The notes: a model not told the origin generated them from the letters alone. DNA of 64,000 nt from Megascapheus bottae (GCA_024803745.1 JANJXV010000002.1:39329757-39393756); one strand, 5' to 3'; shown: positions 23,907 through 34,903, counted from the first letter of the stretch. Made by a program: numbers and translations.

Positions 23907-24114
23907 GTTTTTTTTTTTTTTTTTTTTGCCAGTCCTGGGCTTGAGCTCAGGGCCTGAGCACTGTCCTTGGACATTCTCAAGGCTAGAGCTCTACCACTTG
24001 AGCCTCAGCACCACTTCTGGCTTTTTCTATGTATGTGGTACCAAGGAATCGAACCCGGGTCTTCATGCATGCTAGGCAAGCACTTAAACCACTAGGCCAA
24101 ACTCCCGGCCCCAT
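23907..24114 (-). mobile_element. SINE, IDL-Geo-like, with 12 bp target duplication
   Basis: A long T tract (23,908-23,927) is the complement of the poly(A) tail. The body ends 'ccactaggccaaactcccgg'. TCTATTTCTTCT flanks it at 23,895-23,906 and 24,115-24,126. Its head carries the 'AGTGGTTTAAGTGC' form (one extra base relative to AGTGGTAGAGTGC). Confidence 0.95.
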
Positions 24115-24126
24115 TCTATTTCTTCT

Positions 24127-25143
24127 TTGAAAGACATTTCATGCTGTAAAAAGTCAAGTTATACTGTGTGCATAAGTGGAAATATCACAATAAAATCACT
24201 CCGATATAACAAATGTGTTATAATTCAAAAATAAAGAAATAAACAAAATTTTAAAAAATTTCATATTCTGCTTGATTACACAAATATGTAGATTGGAATC
24301 AACTTGCCTCTGCACATCTTATTAAACTAACTACAAGTTAAGAAAATGACTAGTTAGTATAGGAATTACTTAAAAATAAACATAACCAATGTCTCTTCCT
24401 TTGTGAATTTCAAAAGGTTAAAAGAAAACATGAATATAAAAATGTTGGTATTTCAGAAGTTCATGAATACAAATAGCATTAACACTTCCAACAATATCAA
24501 GAAAAGAAAATCCATATGTAGTGCAGAATATTTTCATGGTACATTTATTTTCTTTCTTGACAATATTTTATTTTCTCTTGTAAAACAATGCAAAGCATAT
24601 ATTGCCCTTAAATGTATTGACAAGAAGCAATGTACTTTACTGTTTAGTATTAATTTACTCATATCCTTTAGCAAACTTTCTGAAAATGAAATCTTTAAAG
24701 CTATTACTAATATTATAAAATTTTATAATTGGGTATTCTGTTATATTTTCAACTGGAGGCAGATAATGATATAAAACGTTGTGTTTAATTTGTTTTAATT
24801 ATAGAACCTATTTGACAGCTTACTTAATGTAAATAATATTTCCAAATTTACAGCTATATTTAGAAAAACCTCATCTTACAGTAGAAAGATAGAAGGACTG
24901 ATAATTGTCCAAAGTAACTTATTTGACAACAAATATTGGACATCTGACCAAGAGCTCTTTCCTCAAGACCCATAGATTCAATTGGTCTTTTCTGTCTGGC
25001 TGTAACGTTGGATATAACATCACATAATAAGAGATAATTTTACATTTGATATTTATTTTTACACTTGGCCATCAGCACATTATCTTGAAGCAATTGCAAT
25101 GTCATATATTTGGGAAAAAACAGTTGGTGATTTATTAAAAGAA
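24127..25143. other. Unassigned AT-rich sequence
   Basis: No repeat recognised. The 123-codon plus frame at 24,403-24,774 is K/N/I/F-rich, has no exon context and is not called. Very low GC makes long open frames likely by chance. Confidence 0.5.
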
Positions 25144-25153
25144 TGCTATAGGC

Positions 25154-26408
25154 TAAACAGGTTGAAACATTCTTAAGGACCCAGAAACACAACAAATCAG
25201 AGAAAGTCTGGATAAGTGGGGGTGCATTAAACTGAAGATCTTCTGTAGGGCAAAGGACATAGATAGCAAATTAAATAGAAAGCCTACAGAGTAGAAGATC
25301 TTCTCTAACCATACAACAGACAAAGGCCTCATATCTAAAATATATCAACAGCTCAAAAAATTGAATCACTCCAAAACTAATCTCCAAGGAAACAAGCATC
25401 CCATTAAAAGATGGGCCAAAAACTTAGAGAGTCTTCTTTGAAGAAGAAATAATGGCCTATAGACACATGAAGAAATGCTCAATATCTCTAGCCATAAAAG
25501 AAATGCAAATCAAAGTAACTATAAGATTCTACCTCACTTCAGTTAGAATGGCCATGATCAAGAACTATAATAACAACAGATGCTGGAGGGGATATGGCCA
25601 GGAGGGATCACTACTACACTGTTGGTGGGAGTGCAAACTTGTTCAGCCACTATGGAAAGCAGGATGGCAGTTCCTCAAAAGACTAAACAGCGACCTCCCC
25701 TATGACCCAGCAATTCCACTACTTGGCATATTTATCCAATCATCCAGAAACAAGGACATATTAAATCCATTAGCACAACAATGTTCATTGCAGCACTATT
25801 TATCATAGCAAAGATATGGAACCAGCCCAGATGTCCCTCAGTTGATGAGTGGATCAACAAGATGTGGTATTTATACACAATGGAATTCTATGCTGCTGTC
25901 AGAAAGAATGGCATTGCCCCATTTGTAAGGAAATAGAAAGACTTAGAAAAAATCATATTAAGTGTAAGCCAGACTCAAAGAACATAGGCTCAATGGTTTC
26001 TCTCATTTGTCATAATCAATAGAAACCTTTTGCTCTCCTAGCAGAGATTTACAATAGAGCAAAACCTAGATACATAAGACCATAAAGTATGATGCTAAAT
26101 TAAAAGACTTCCAGGATATAGAAACAAAAGCCATATAATGAGTGATTGCTGTCTTTAATGTACTAGTTATCTCTCATCTCTTTTGCTGTCCCTTGGTTAT
26201 GTCATATTGTGACAGTGTTTTACCTTGTTATCTGATATATTGTATATATGTTTATTTGGCTATTTGAACCAGAATAGGGAAGGGAGGAAAACAAGATGAG
26301 GGGTAGGGGTGGGGAGGGAAATGGGGACCAAGACATGAGAAAGGGTATCAATGTATGTGAAGTAATGCACCTTCTATCTGGTGAATATAATGTAACCCTT
26401 CTATTAAT
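25154..26408 (+). mobile_element. L1, 5'-truncated, without poly(A) tail
   Basis: It starts in the ORF2 C-terminal third ('acaggttgaaacattcttaa', matching the complement of 31,440-31,480) and ends at 'cccttctattaat', exactly where other copies continue 'tacaataaaaa'. Direct repeats TGCTATAGGC at 25,144-25,153 and 26,409-26,418 flank it. The G-rich 3' UTR tract is at about 26,275-26,320. No A-run precedes the 3' repeat. Confidence 0.9.
25452..25808 (+). pseudogene. L1 ORF2 C-terminal fragment (reverse-transcriptase protein remnant)
   Basis: 118 codons of the L1 ORF2p C-terminal domain remain open. The copy keeps [13 protein letters not shown] and [10 protein letters not shown]. The family cysteine/histidine motif CX3CX7HX4C is damaged: the second cysteine is tyrosine (CWRGYGQ instead of CWRGCGQ). 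After PLLGI the frame shifts, so the true continuation ([12 protein letters not shown]) is lost. Upstream, 'agtagaagatcttc' carries an in-frame stop where other copies read Glu-Trp. It is not functional. Confidence 0.88.
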
Positions 26409-26629
26409 TGCTATAGGCCAAGTGTTTTTCTATGCACTTAACTCATCAGCAAACTGGGCATCAAGAAAAGTTTCATATTTAAAGCTATATACCTAGAAAG
26501 AAAATAGAACTTGGACTTTACTACAAGTTCTTTAGTGTTGTTATTGGGTGTATTCTGCCACTCTGCTTATTAACATAGCGTCGTCAGATTCCTTACCTTA
26601 GAGGCAAGATTATTTAAAAGTGCTATCCT

Positions 26630-26823
26630 GGGCTGGGAGTTTGGCCTAGTGGTAGAGTGCTTCCCTAGCATGCATGAAGACCTGTGTTTGATTCCTCGGT
26701 ACCACATACATAGAAAAAAGCTGGAAGTGGTGCTGAGGCTTAGATGGTAGAGCTCTAGCCGTTAGAAAGTCCAAGGACAGTCTCAGACCCTGAGCTCAAG
26801 CTCAGGATTGCCAAAAAAAAAAA
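26630..26823 (+). mobile_element. SINE, IDL-Geo-like, with 14 bp target duplication
   Basis: It begins GGGCTGGGAGTTTGGCCTAG and ends 'aggattgcc' plus a pure A tail. AAAAGTGCTATCCT occurs at 26,616-26,629 and 26,824-26,837. It lies about 220 bp downstream of the tail-less L1. Confidence 0.95.
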
Positions 26824-26837
26824 AAAAGTGCTATCCT

Positions 26838-27650
26838 CCGGTAAAGCATCTTATGGCCAGAAAATACAGTAAGCACACATTTTTCTATCAATAATATCAT
26901 AGGCCAGCAAACAAATTAATATTTAAATAAACTATTTAAATGTATCTAAGCAAATGTTGCATGACAATATATACATATATGTATACATATATTAATACAT
27001 ATGCATATATATAGATACATAAGAGCTATGAATTCTCATATGTCTTTGAGGTGTATTTTCATCAGGTACTGTTGCCATCATCCCATCTAGCAAATCCCCT
27101 ATTACAGTGATTTATTATAATCACTTAAATGGCTTATATATGCTTATAAGATCTTGACTTTAGGAGGTCTCCTCCTCTCAGACCTGTTCTAGGTTGGTGA
27201 GACTGCATTCTTGACTGCATATCTAGACCAGGATTTTCTCTTTTTCATGACACTAGGATCAATGCTGATACAGCATGATAGAGAAAAGAGACCCACATAA
27301 TTCTACTTTCTGCCTTCTCCCAGAACTGACACTTTATCATTCATGTCTGTTACTTTTTTGATTCATTTAGGCCTGAGTGAAAGAAAATGATGTGATTTCA
27401 ACTACTATCTGCCTGTGGGAAATATGCCTCTTGGGCAATTATAAGGGTTGATACAAGCCTGTATGGGTCAGTCACAGCACATAATCACTGCTTATAGCAA
27501 GATGAAAAGGCCAGATCATTGAGAAAAACTGAGATGCCACAAAGTTACATTTATATTTAAATTTATTTGCTCTTTTGACTTAGCTTCCTGAGTTCTGAGA
27601 TTTCACACACTTAGTGAAATTTCAAAGTTGCTTATTCCATATGCCCATAT
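26838..27650. other. Unassigned sequence with TA/CA-rich patch
   Basis: 26,968-27,021 is an irregular ATATACATATATGTATAC-like patch. The rest shows no repeat or exon. Confidence 0.45.
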
Positions 27651-27653
27651 TTA

Positions 27654-27678
27654 TGTGTGTGTGTGTGTGTGTGTGTGT
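27654..27678. repeat. (TG)n microsatellite
   Basis: About 12 TG units. The minus-strand frame over it (H-T repeats) is an artefact. Confidence 0.93.
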
Positions 27679-27679
27679 T

Positions 27680-28868
27680 TTTAAGTGTTTGTATTCTAGA
27701 GTATGTTCTGTGTGTGTGAAAATATTAAAAGAAGTAAAACCAGTAGATGATGAGCTGAAGGCATAGAGAAGGGGATCTCTTCGAATTGCTATAAAGAATA
27801 ACATGATCACCTCAGAAACTGCTCCTTGTCCTTCGTTCATCCTGCATATTTCTATGTGTTTTTGTTTATATTCTTCATATCTTTTCCTGAGAAGTTTTTC
27901 TTTGGTGTTAATGCTTTACAAAATTTGTTTAATTAAGGTTCAAAAGGTTGAATCCAGGCTACTTTTGTGCTTATTACCTCTCTACCACTTAACCTATTGC
28001 CACAGTCCCTGGTTTTAGTTATTTGACCTTTGTTTTATTTAGTTATTTAATTTGGAACAGAGTTTTTGCCTTGGGTTGGACATGAACTCACATGCCTAGG
28101 ATTATAGGCATGTGACAATATATCTCACTCAATGCCCTTATTTTGTGATTCCAACTTCTATGTTTCACCACTTCTGACATATTTGATGATTAGCTCCATA
28201 GGGACAAAAAGTATATTCTAGTCATTTTTGTCTTTGCTGATTGTGAAATTAAAAGTAATTTCTATAAGTAAGCAAGTAACCAAATACCATAGTTTGATAA
28301 GTATAGTTCTTTATACAGTTTTGCACTGTTCACATGTATATCCAATAATTAGTTTTAGAGGTACTATCTTGCAAAATAATAAGTGACTTCTTTTAAATTA
28401 TTAACAAAATTAAAGGACCTAAGCCCTTTGAAAGACTCTAGCACTTGTCAACAAGTTTGGGTTATTTCAGATTTGAAGCTAATGTGGAAAATGTCAGTAA
28501 CACACTAATGTTATTTTCAAAAGACTCAGCCAATATGCATTATTTAATTTTAGCAAAAGTAATACAGACAAAGCTTCATTCCACTTTAAAAACTCCCAAC
28601 TCACACTTTCAGACCAGACAAAATGTCATAGAATCATCTGAACTTGCTTCTTGACTCAAGGGCAGATCTAAATTCTGGAAATAATACAAAAAAGTCATAA
28701 AAGATTTTTAAAAATAAAAGAAGAATAAGAAACAGTGATTGGTAGAGCTGGGGGACCAAAAACCTAAGGGCCATAGGACTTTTTTCTACTCTAACAAAAG
28801 GTGAAAAATAAACACCTAAATTCTCCTGGTTGTAGAAGGGAAAAACAAACAAACAAACAAAAACGCTC
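27680..28868. other. Unassigned sequence
   Basis: A possible B1-like head fragment lies at 28,085-28,125 on the minus strand ('cctaggattataggcatgtg'). An (AAAC)n-like run at 28,843-28,862 abuts the older L1. Frames at 27,803-28,018 and 28,445-28,870 have no splice support. Confidence 0.4.
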
Positions 28869-29801
28869 ATTTCTCCAAGTCTTTCTATTTCTCTAGCAAT
28901 GAGAAGATGTCATTATTTCTACTGGAAGCATAGAATTTCATTGTATATAATTACCACATCTTTTTGATCCATTCATTTACAGAGGGCCATCTGGTTTAAC
29001 TATAGTAAATAGTAATGCAATGAGCATCATAGTGCTATTAAGTTTAGAATGCCATTATTTCTGGGCATTTAGGCAAATGCCAAGGGTTGGTATTGCTGGG
29101 TCATAGTCAAGCTCTATGTTTAGTCTTTTGAAGAATTGCCATATTGCTTTCCAGAGTGGATGAACATGTTTACCCTCCCACTAAGAGTGTAGTTGCAATC
29201 CCTCCTGACTACATCTCTACCTACATTTGTTGTTGTTAGATTTCTTGTTCATGGGCACTCTAACTGGAGTGAGGTAGAATCTTAAAGTTTTTTTGATTTA
29301 TGGTCAGAGATGACCAACATTTCTTCATATGTTTATATGCCATTCTTATTTCTTCTTCAGAGAAGATTCTCTTTAACTCTTTCCCCTACCTTTTAATGGG
29401 ATGGTTGGGGTTTTTTTTTGAGGATTTGTTTTTGAGAGATTCGATTTTTTTGAGCTGCAGTTAAAATTTAGATATGAGGCTCTTGTCTGTTGTATGGTTA
29501 GAGAAGATCTTCTCCCAGTCTATATACTTTCTATTTAACTTGCTAGCTATGTCCTTTGCCATACAGAAGCTCTGCAGTTTAATGCAGCCTCATTTGTCCA
29601 AAATTTCTTTCATTTCTTGTGTTTCTGGGTCTTTATTAAGAAAGTTTCAACCTGTGCCAAGGAGTACTTAATATATCTCCTATTCCTTCCTGTAAAGTTT
29701 TGAAGATATCTGCTTTTACCTCAAGGTCTTTGATCCATTTGTAATTAATCCTAGTGATTGGTGACATATAAGGATCCAATTTATTTTCTATTGATACTTA
29801 A

Positions 29802-30134
29802 CTAGTTCTGCCAGCACCACTTATTGAAGAGGCTGTCTTTCTTCCATACTATCTTTTTGGCACCCTTATCAAAGATTAGGTTGCCATAGGTCTGTGGGTT
29901 GATTTCTGGTTCTTCAGTTCTATTCCATTGGTCCTCAGGGCTATTCTTGGGCCATACCAAGCTGTTTTGGTTACTATAGTTTTGTAATAGAGTCAAGTTA
30001 GGAATTGATATTTCTCCAGCACTGTTCTTTCTGCTAAGGATTATTTTTGCTCTACATGTTCTTTCACTTTCCCATATGAATTTTTGGATTGTTTCCTCTA
30101 TTTCATTAAATAATGACATTGATGGGTATTGCAT
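29802..30134 (-). pseudogene. L1 ORF2 fragment of the older copy
   Basis: 110 codons are collinear with residues of the younger copy at 31,650-31,950: FNEIEETIQKFIWESERTC against [34 protein letters not shown] against [15 protein letters not shown], and [21 protein letters not shown]. The region follows the reverse-transcriptase domain. It is truncated by stops on both sides. Confidence 0.85.
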
Positions 30135-30174
30135 TGAATTTATATATAGGCCTTGGAAGGATTGCCATTTTCAC

Positions 30175-30187
30175 GATGTTAATTCTT
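30175..30187. repeat. Target-site duplication, left copy (nested L1)
   Basis: GATGTTAATTCTT here is identical to 32,342-32,354. It is followed by the T-rich complement of the inserted L1's poly(A) tail. Confidence 0.93.
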
Positions 30188-30553
30188 TTTTTTCTTTTTT
30201 TTAATTGTAATTAGTAAAAGGGTTACATGATATTTGCCAGATAGAAGGTGCATTAATTCACATACATTGATACCCTTTCACATGTCTTGGTACCCGTTTC
30301 CCTCCCCCCTCACACCCCCCACCCGTCTTGGTTTTCCCCCCTTCCCTATCAAATTTCAAATATCCAAATATAAATAAATTCAATATATCAGATAACAAAG
30401 TGAGATGCTATAGTAATATGAGATAACCAAGGGACAGCAAAGGAGATGAGAGACAACATAGTACATTAAGGACAACAATCATTCATTATATGGCTTTTGT
30501 TTCACTATCCTGGAGGTCCTTTCAAGTAGCTTCACATTATATGTCCTTATGTA

Positions 30554-31216
30554 TCAAGATTTTGCTCTATTGCAAATCTCTGCTAGTAGAGCCCAAGGTT
30601 TCCACTGATTATGACGAATGAGGGAAACCATTGAGCCTAAGTTCCTTTGAGTCTGGCTTACTTCACTTAATATGATTTTTTCTAAGTCTTTCCATTTCCT
30701 AACAAATGGGGCGATGTCATTCTTTCTGACAGAGGCATAGAATTCCATTGTGTACAAATACCACAACTTGTTGATCCACTCATCAACTGAGGGACATCTA
30801 GGTTGGTTCCATAAATTTGCTATGGTGAATAGTGCTGCAATGAACATTGTTGTGCTAGTGGGTTTAGTATGTCCTTGTTTCTGGGTGGTTGGGTAAATGC
30901 CAAGTAGTGGAATTGCTGGGTCATAGGGGAGTTCTATGTTTAGCCTTTTGAGGCACTGCCACACTGCTTTCCATAGTGGTTGAACAAGTTTGCACTCCCA
31001 CCAACAGTGTAGTAGTGATCCCTCCTGGCCACATCCCCTCCAGCATCTGTTGTCATTCGTTTTCTTGATCTTGGCCATTCTAGCTGGAGTGAGGTGGAAT
31101 CTTAGAGTTGTTTTGATTTGCATTTCTTTTATGACCAGAGATGTTGAGCATTTCTTCATGTGTCTATAGGCCATTTTTGTTTCTTCTTCAGAGAAGACTC
31201 TAAGTCTTTGGCCCAT
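30554..31216 (-). pseudogene. L1 ORF2 C-terminal segment of the younger copy
   Basis: 220 codons end at the natural ORF2 stop ([12 protein letters not shown]). It contains the intact cysteine/histidine motif [18 protein letters not shown] (C-x3-C-x7-H-x4-C), which in L1 ORF2p lies in the C-terminal domain needed for RNP function, then [10 protein letters not shown] and [19 protein letters not shown]. It is out of frame with the preceding segment because of a 2-base loss near 31,198 (compare 'cttagagagtcttc' at 25,422 with 'cttagagtcttc' here). Confidence 0.93.
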
Positions 31217-31383
31217 TTTTTAATGGGATGGTTGTTACTTTGGAGGTTAGTTTTGGAGTGATTCAATTTTTTGAGTTGTTGATATATTTTAGATATGAGG
31301 CCTTTGTCCATTGTTTGGTTGTTGAAGATCTTCTCCCACTCTGTAGGCTTCCTGATTAGTTTAGTAGCTATGTCCTTTGCCAT
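31156..31383 (-). pseudogene. L1 ORF2 middle segment of the younger copy
   Basis: The frame MAKDIATKLIRKPTEWEKIF to WAKDLESS is the direct continuation of the segment at 31,393-32,334. It is separated from it only by one TAG codon and ends where the 2-base frameshift occurs. In L1 it lies between the reverse-transcriptase thumb and the cysteine-rich C-terminus. Confidence 0.9.
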
Positions 31384-31392
31384 ACAAAAGCT

Positions 31393-32334
31393 CTACAGTT
31401 TAATGCAGTCCCACTTATCCAGCCTTTCTCTGATTTGTTGTGATTCTTGGTCCTTATTAAGAAAGTTTCGACCTGTGCCAAGGAGGCCTAGTGTATCTCC
31501 TATTCCTTCCTGTAGAGTTTTCAGTGTGTCAGCTTTTACCTCCAGGTCTTTGATCCATTTGGAGTTAATTCTAGTGCAAGGTGACAAAGAAGGATCCAGC
31601 TTTACTTTTCTACAGGTGCTTAACCAGTTCTGCCAGCACAACTTGTTGAAGAGGCTGTCTTTCTTCCATTCTATTTTTTTGGCTCCCTTGTCAAAGATTG
31701 GGTGGTCATAGGTCTGTGGTTTAATATCTGGGTCCTCAGTTCTATTCCATTGGTCTTCAGGCCTGTTCCTGTGCCAGTACCAAGCTGTTTTGAGAATTAT
31801 AGCTCTGTAATAGAGTCTAAAGTTTGGAATTGAAATTCCTCCAGCGCTGTTCTTTCTGCTAAGAAGTGTTTTTGCTATACGGGGTCTTTTATTATTCCAT
31901 ATGAAATTTTGTATTGCCTCTTCTATTTCTTTAAAGAATGACATTGGTATGTTGATGGGTATTGCATTGAATTTGTAGATAGCTCTTGGCAAGATTGTCA
32001 TTTTCACAATGTTGATTCTTCCAATCCTGGAGCATGGGAGGTTTTTCCATTTCCTTAGTTCTGCTTTAATTTCCTTTTTTAGGGTTTTAAAGTTTTCGTC
32101 AAAAAGGTCCTTTAAATTCTTAGTTAAGCTAATTCCTAGGTACTTTATTTTCTTTGAGGCTATTGTGAAAGGAGTTTCTTTCCTGATTATTGCCTCATTC
32201 CTCTCACTGTTGTCATATAGGAAGGCAGTTGATTTTTGAGGGTTGATTTTATAGCCTGCTACTCTTCCAAAGCTTTGAATCAGCTCAAGGAGCTTGGGAG
32301 TAGAGTCTATAGGATTCTTTAAATACAGAATCAT
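31393..32334 (-). pseudogene. L1 ORF2 segment of the younger copy (end of RT domain onward)
   Basis: 313 uninterrupted codons begin just after the catalytic FADD position ([19 protein letters not shown]) and run through [29 protein letters not shown] and [11 protein letters not shown] to DCIKL. It is closed by a TAG at 31,393-31,395 where the copies' alignment predicts a sense codon before SFCMAKD. The endonuclease domain and most of the RT domain are missing through 5' truncation. Confidence 0.93.
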
Positions 32335-32571
32335 GTCATATGATGTTAATTCTTACAATCCAGGAGTATGTGAGGTTTCTCTACTTTCTTAGTTCTACTT
32401 TAATTTCCTTTTACAGGTTTTTAAAGTTTTCATCAAAGGTCCTTTACAACCTTAGTTTATTTCTAAGGATTTTAGTTTCTTTGAGGCTATTGCAAAAGGA
32501 ATTGCTTTCCTGATTTTTGCCTTAGTCTCTTGTTGGCATATAGGAAAGCTGTTGATTTTTGAGGGTTAATT

Positions 32572-33150
32572 TCATACCCTGCTACTTTTCCAACGTTTCG
32601 AATCAGCTCCAGTAAACTGGAAGTGGAGTCTAAATATTTTGTAAATAGAGATCATGTAATCTGCAAGGAGGGAAAGTTTCATTTCCTCTTTCCCTATTTG
32701 GATTCCCTTTATGTTTGCTTCTTGCCTTATTGCTCTAGCTAGGAATTTTAATACTGTTTTGAAGAGGAGTGGAGAGAGTGGGCATCCTTGTCTCATTCCT
32801 GATTTTAGAGGAAATGGCTTTAGGTTTTCACCATGAAGTATAATGGTAACTGTGAGTTTGTTATATACAGTCCCTATTATACTGAGGAATGTTCCATGGA
32901 TTCTTAGTTTCTCAAGAGCATTTAGCATAAAGTGGTGTTGGATCTTGTCAAATGCCTTTTCTGCATCTATTGAGACAATCATGTGATTCTTGTCCTTGCT
33001 CCTGTTGCTGTGATGAATTATTAATTGAATTGTGTATATTGAAACAGCTTTATATCCCTGTGATGAATCCTGTTTGATAATAGTGTATAAATTTTTTGAT
33101 GACTTACTGAAGATGGTTGGCCAATATTTTGTTGCATCAATATTCATCAA
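32572..33150 (-). pseudogene. L1 ORF2 reverse-transcriptase domain, older copy
   Basis: 192 codons of RT core. VSIDAEKAFDKIQHHF is the motif A region with its aspartates, and SGMRQGCPLSPLLF is the motif B region. The FADD box is decayed (LLADYMIS), losing the second catalytic aspartate. Upstream MMNIDATKYWPTIF stands where intact L1s encode the helper region. It is inactive. Confidence 0.9.
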
Positions 33151-33160
33151 AGAAATGGGT

Positions 33161-33553
33161 CTATAGTTCTCTTTTTTGATGAGTCTCTGGTTTTGGTTTG
33201 AGGGTTATGTTGGCTTCGTAGAATGAGTTTGGCCAAGAGTCTTCGCTTTCAATTTCATTGACAAGCTTGAGGAGTATTATTGTGAGCTCTGCTTTGAAAG
33301 CAGGCTTTATAAAAATCAACTGTGAATCCATTTGGCCCTGGGCTTTTGGATGGAGGTCTTTTATTGCCATTTCTACTTGAAGTAGAAATGTGTTCAATTG
33401 GTTTAGCTCCAGTGTAGGTATGTCAATATTGGCTAGTAATTTGTCCATCTCTTCTAGATTTTCAAATTTGTTGGCATAAAAGTTTGAAAAGTATTCCATT
33501 ATGATGCTCTGGCTTTTGGTAATTTCTGTTATGATATTTCCATTCTCATCCAT
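33161..33553 (-). pseudogene. L1 ORF2 linker between EN and RT, older copy
   Basis: 130 codons with ITKSQSIIMEYFSNFYANKF and LEEMDKLLANIDIPTLELNQ match the region before the RT domain of L1 ORF2. It is followed by a frame break before the RT segment at 33,150. Confidence 0.82.
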
Positions 33554-33685
33554 GATTTTGTTTATTTGGGTGTGTTCCCTTGATTTGGGTCAGATTTCCT
33601 AAGGGTCTGTCAATTTTGTGAGTATTTTTCAAAAAAACAACACTTTTATTGATGCTTTCTATGGTGTTTTTTACTTTAATTCATT

Positions 33686-34022
33686 TTATTCTATTTTAAT
33701 TTTAGTAATTTGTTTCCTTATACTGAATATGGGATTGGTTTGTTGCTCTTTTACCAAGAGCTTAAGGTGCACCATTAAATTGTTGGTTTGAGATTTTCCC
33801 AATTTGTTAATGTAGGCTCTCAGAGCTATAAATTTTCCTCTGAGTACCGCATTTGCAGTGTCCCAAAGGAGTTGGTATTTTGTGTGCTCCTTTTTTAAAT
33901 ACCATAAACTGTTGAATTTCTGTTCTGATCTCTTCAATGATCCACTGGTGAGTCAACAATGTATTGTTCAATCTCCATGACTTACAGAGTTTTCCTTGGT
34001 GAAGATTGGTATTGAATTCCAA
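33686..34022 (-). pseudogene. L1 ORF2 fragments 5' of the linker, older copy
   Basis: Two overlapping frames (33,686-33,937 and 33,807-34,022) each carry part of an L1-like stretch, for instance YQLLWDTANAVLRGKFIALR and NTLLTHQWIIEEIRTEIQQF. The correct reading switches between them, so there is at least one frameshift here. Confidence 0.8.
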
Positions 34023-34690
34023 TTTTATGCCATTATGGTCTGAGAGAATGCAGGGAATAATTTGAGTGTTTCTGAATTTGCACAGGTTTGCTTTATGCCC
34101 TAAAATGTGGTCTATTTTAGAAAATGATCCATGTGCTGCTGAAAAAAAGCATATTTTGTTGTTGCTAGTTGGAATAATCTACAGATATCTCTGAGGTCTA
34201 GTTGGTCTATGCAGTTTTTCAGGTCTGAGTGTGTTTGATGAAGTTGGGTGCTCTGGCATTTGGTGTGTAGATATTTAGGATGGTTATATCCTCCTGAAAG
34301 AGCAACCCCTTTAGTAGTTTGTGATTACCTTTTTGTTTCTTCTCAATAATTTTAGTTTGAAGTCTATTTTATCTATTTTAAGGATGACAACTCCAGCCTG
34401 TGTATGGGACTGTTTCATGGATAGATTTTATTCCAGACTCTCATTCTCAGAATATGAGAAAATAGCTATTTCAAATGAACATTTCACTTAGTTCAGCTTG
34501 ATACTAAGTATGCTATATATATTACCCATTCACTTTTTCCATTTAACCTTCAGAGATAACTGTATAAGAAATAAGAAAACTGAGCACCTAGTTCAATAAA
34601 TTTCTGGCAATTAAGTACCAAGTAAGTTGAGCATTAAGTAACATTTTATCTTTTTAGTGTCAAAATTTTCAATATAAAACCTGTAGTTGA

Positions 34691-34892
34691 TGGGGCCGGG
34701 AGTTTGGCCTAGTGGTAGAGTGCTTGCCTAGCATGCATGAAGACCCAGGTTCGATTCCTTGGTACCACATACATAGAAAATAAAAGCCAGTAACAATGCT
34801 GAGGCTCAAGTGGTAGAGCTCTAGCCTTGAGAAAGTCCAAGGATAGTGCTCAGGCCCTGAGCACAAGCCTAGGACTGGCAAAAAAAAAAAGC
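34691..34892 (+). mobile_element. SINE, IDL-Geo-like, with 11 bp target duplication
   Basis: GGGGCCGGGAGTTTGGCCTAG begins it and 'aggactggc' plus an A tail end it. CCTGTAGTTGA is at 34,680-34,690 and 34,893-34,903. It inserted about 250 bp beyond the old L1. Confidence 0.95.
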
Positions 34893-34903
34893 CCTGTAGT
34901 TGA

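Larger units (their letters stand above)
28871..30187 (-). mobile_element. Older L1, 3' part (left of nested insertion)
   Basis: On the minus strand this is ORF2 from the end of the reverse-transcriptase domain to near the C-terminus. It lacks the 3' UTR: it stops about where codons for VRKW-DLEK lie, next to an (AAAC)n run at 28,845-28,862. Compared base by base with 30,690-31,990 it is clearly more diverged. It resumes at 32,342 after the nested copy. Confidence 0.9.
30188..32341 (-). mobile_element. Younger L1, 5'-truncated, nested inside an older L1
   Basis: A 2.15 kb insertion in the same orientation as its host. From its 3' end (left) it has a T-rich tail complement, a 3' UTR with the C-rich complement of the G-rich tract (30,298-30,345), and ORF2 back to just after the catalytic FADD region. 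The host L1 sequence is interrupted at GATGTTAATTCTT and resumes at the same word at 32,342, which proves insertion order. Only two clear ORF2 lesions are visible, so this is one of the youngest L1 copies in the window. Confidence 0.95.
32342..34430 (-). mobile_element. Older L1, 5' part (right of nested insertion)
   Basis: It continues the host L1 from the duplication at 32,342 up through the RT domain, the linker region and into the endonuclease domain, where similarity stops near 'cagcctgtgtatgggactgt' (about 34,400). There is no ORF1 or 5' UTR, so the host copy was itself 5'-truncated. Frame-breaking changes are frequent. Confidence 0.88.

Noticed and set aside
24403..24774. 123-codon open frame
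   Set aside because: Composition is K/N/I/F-rich as expected from AT-rich noncoding DNA. No acceptor, donor or promoter context, and no recognisable motif.
31295..31711. 138-codon plus frame and other plus frames at 29.5-32.2 kb
   Set aside because: They are antisense to the L1 ORF2 segments read clearly on the minus strand.
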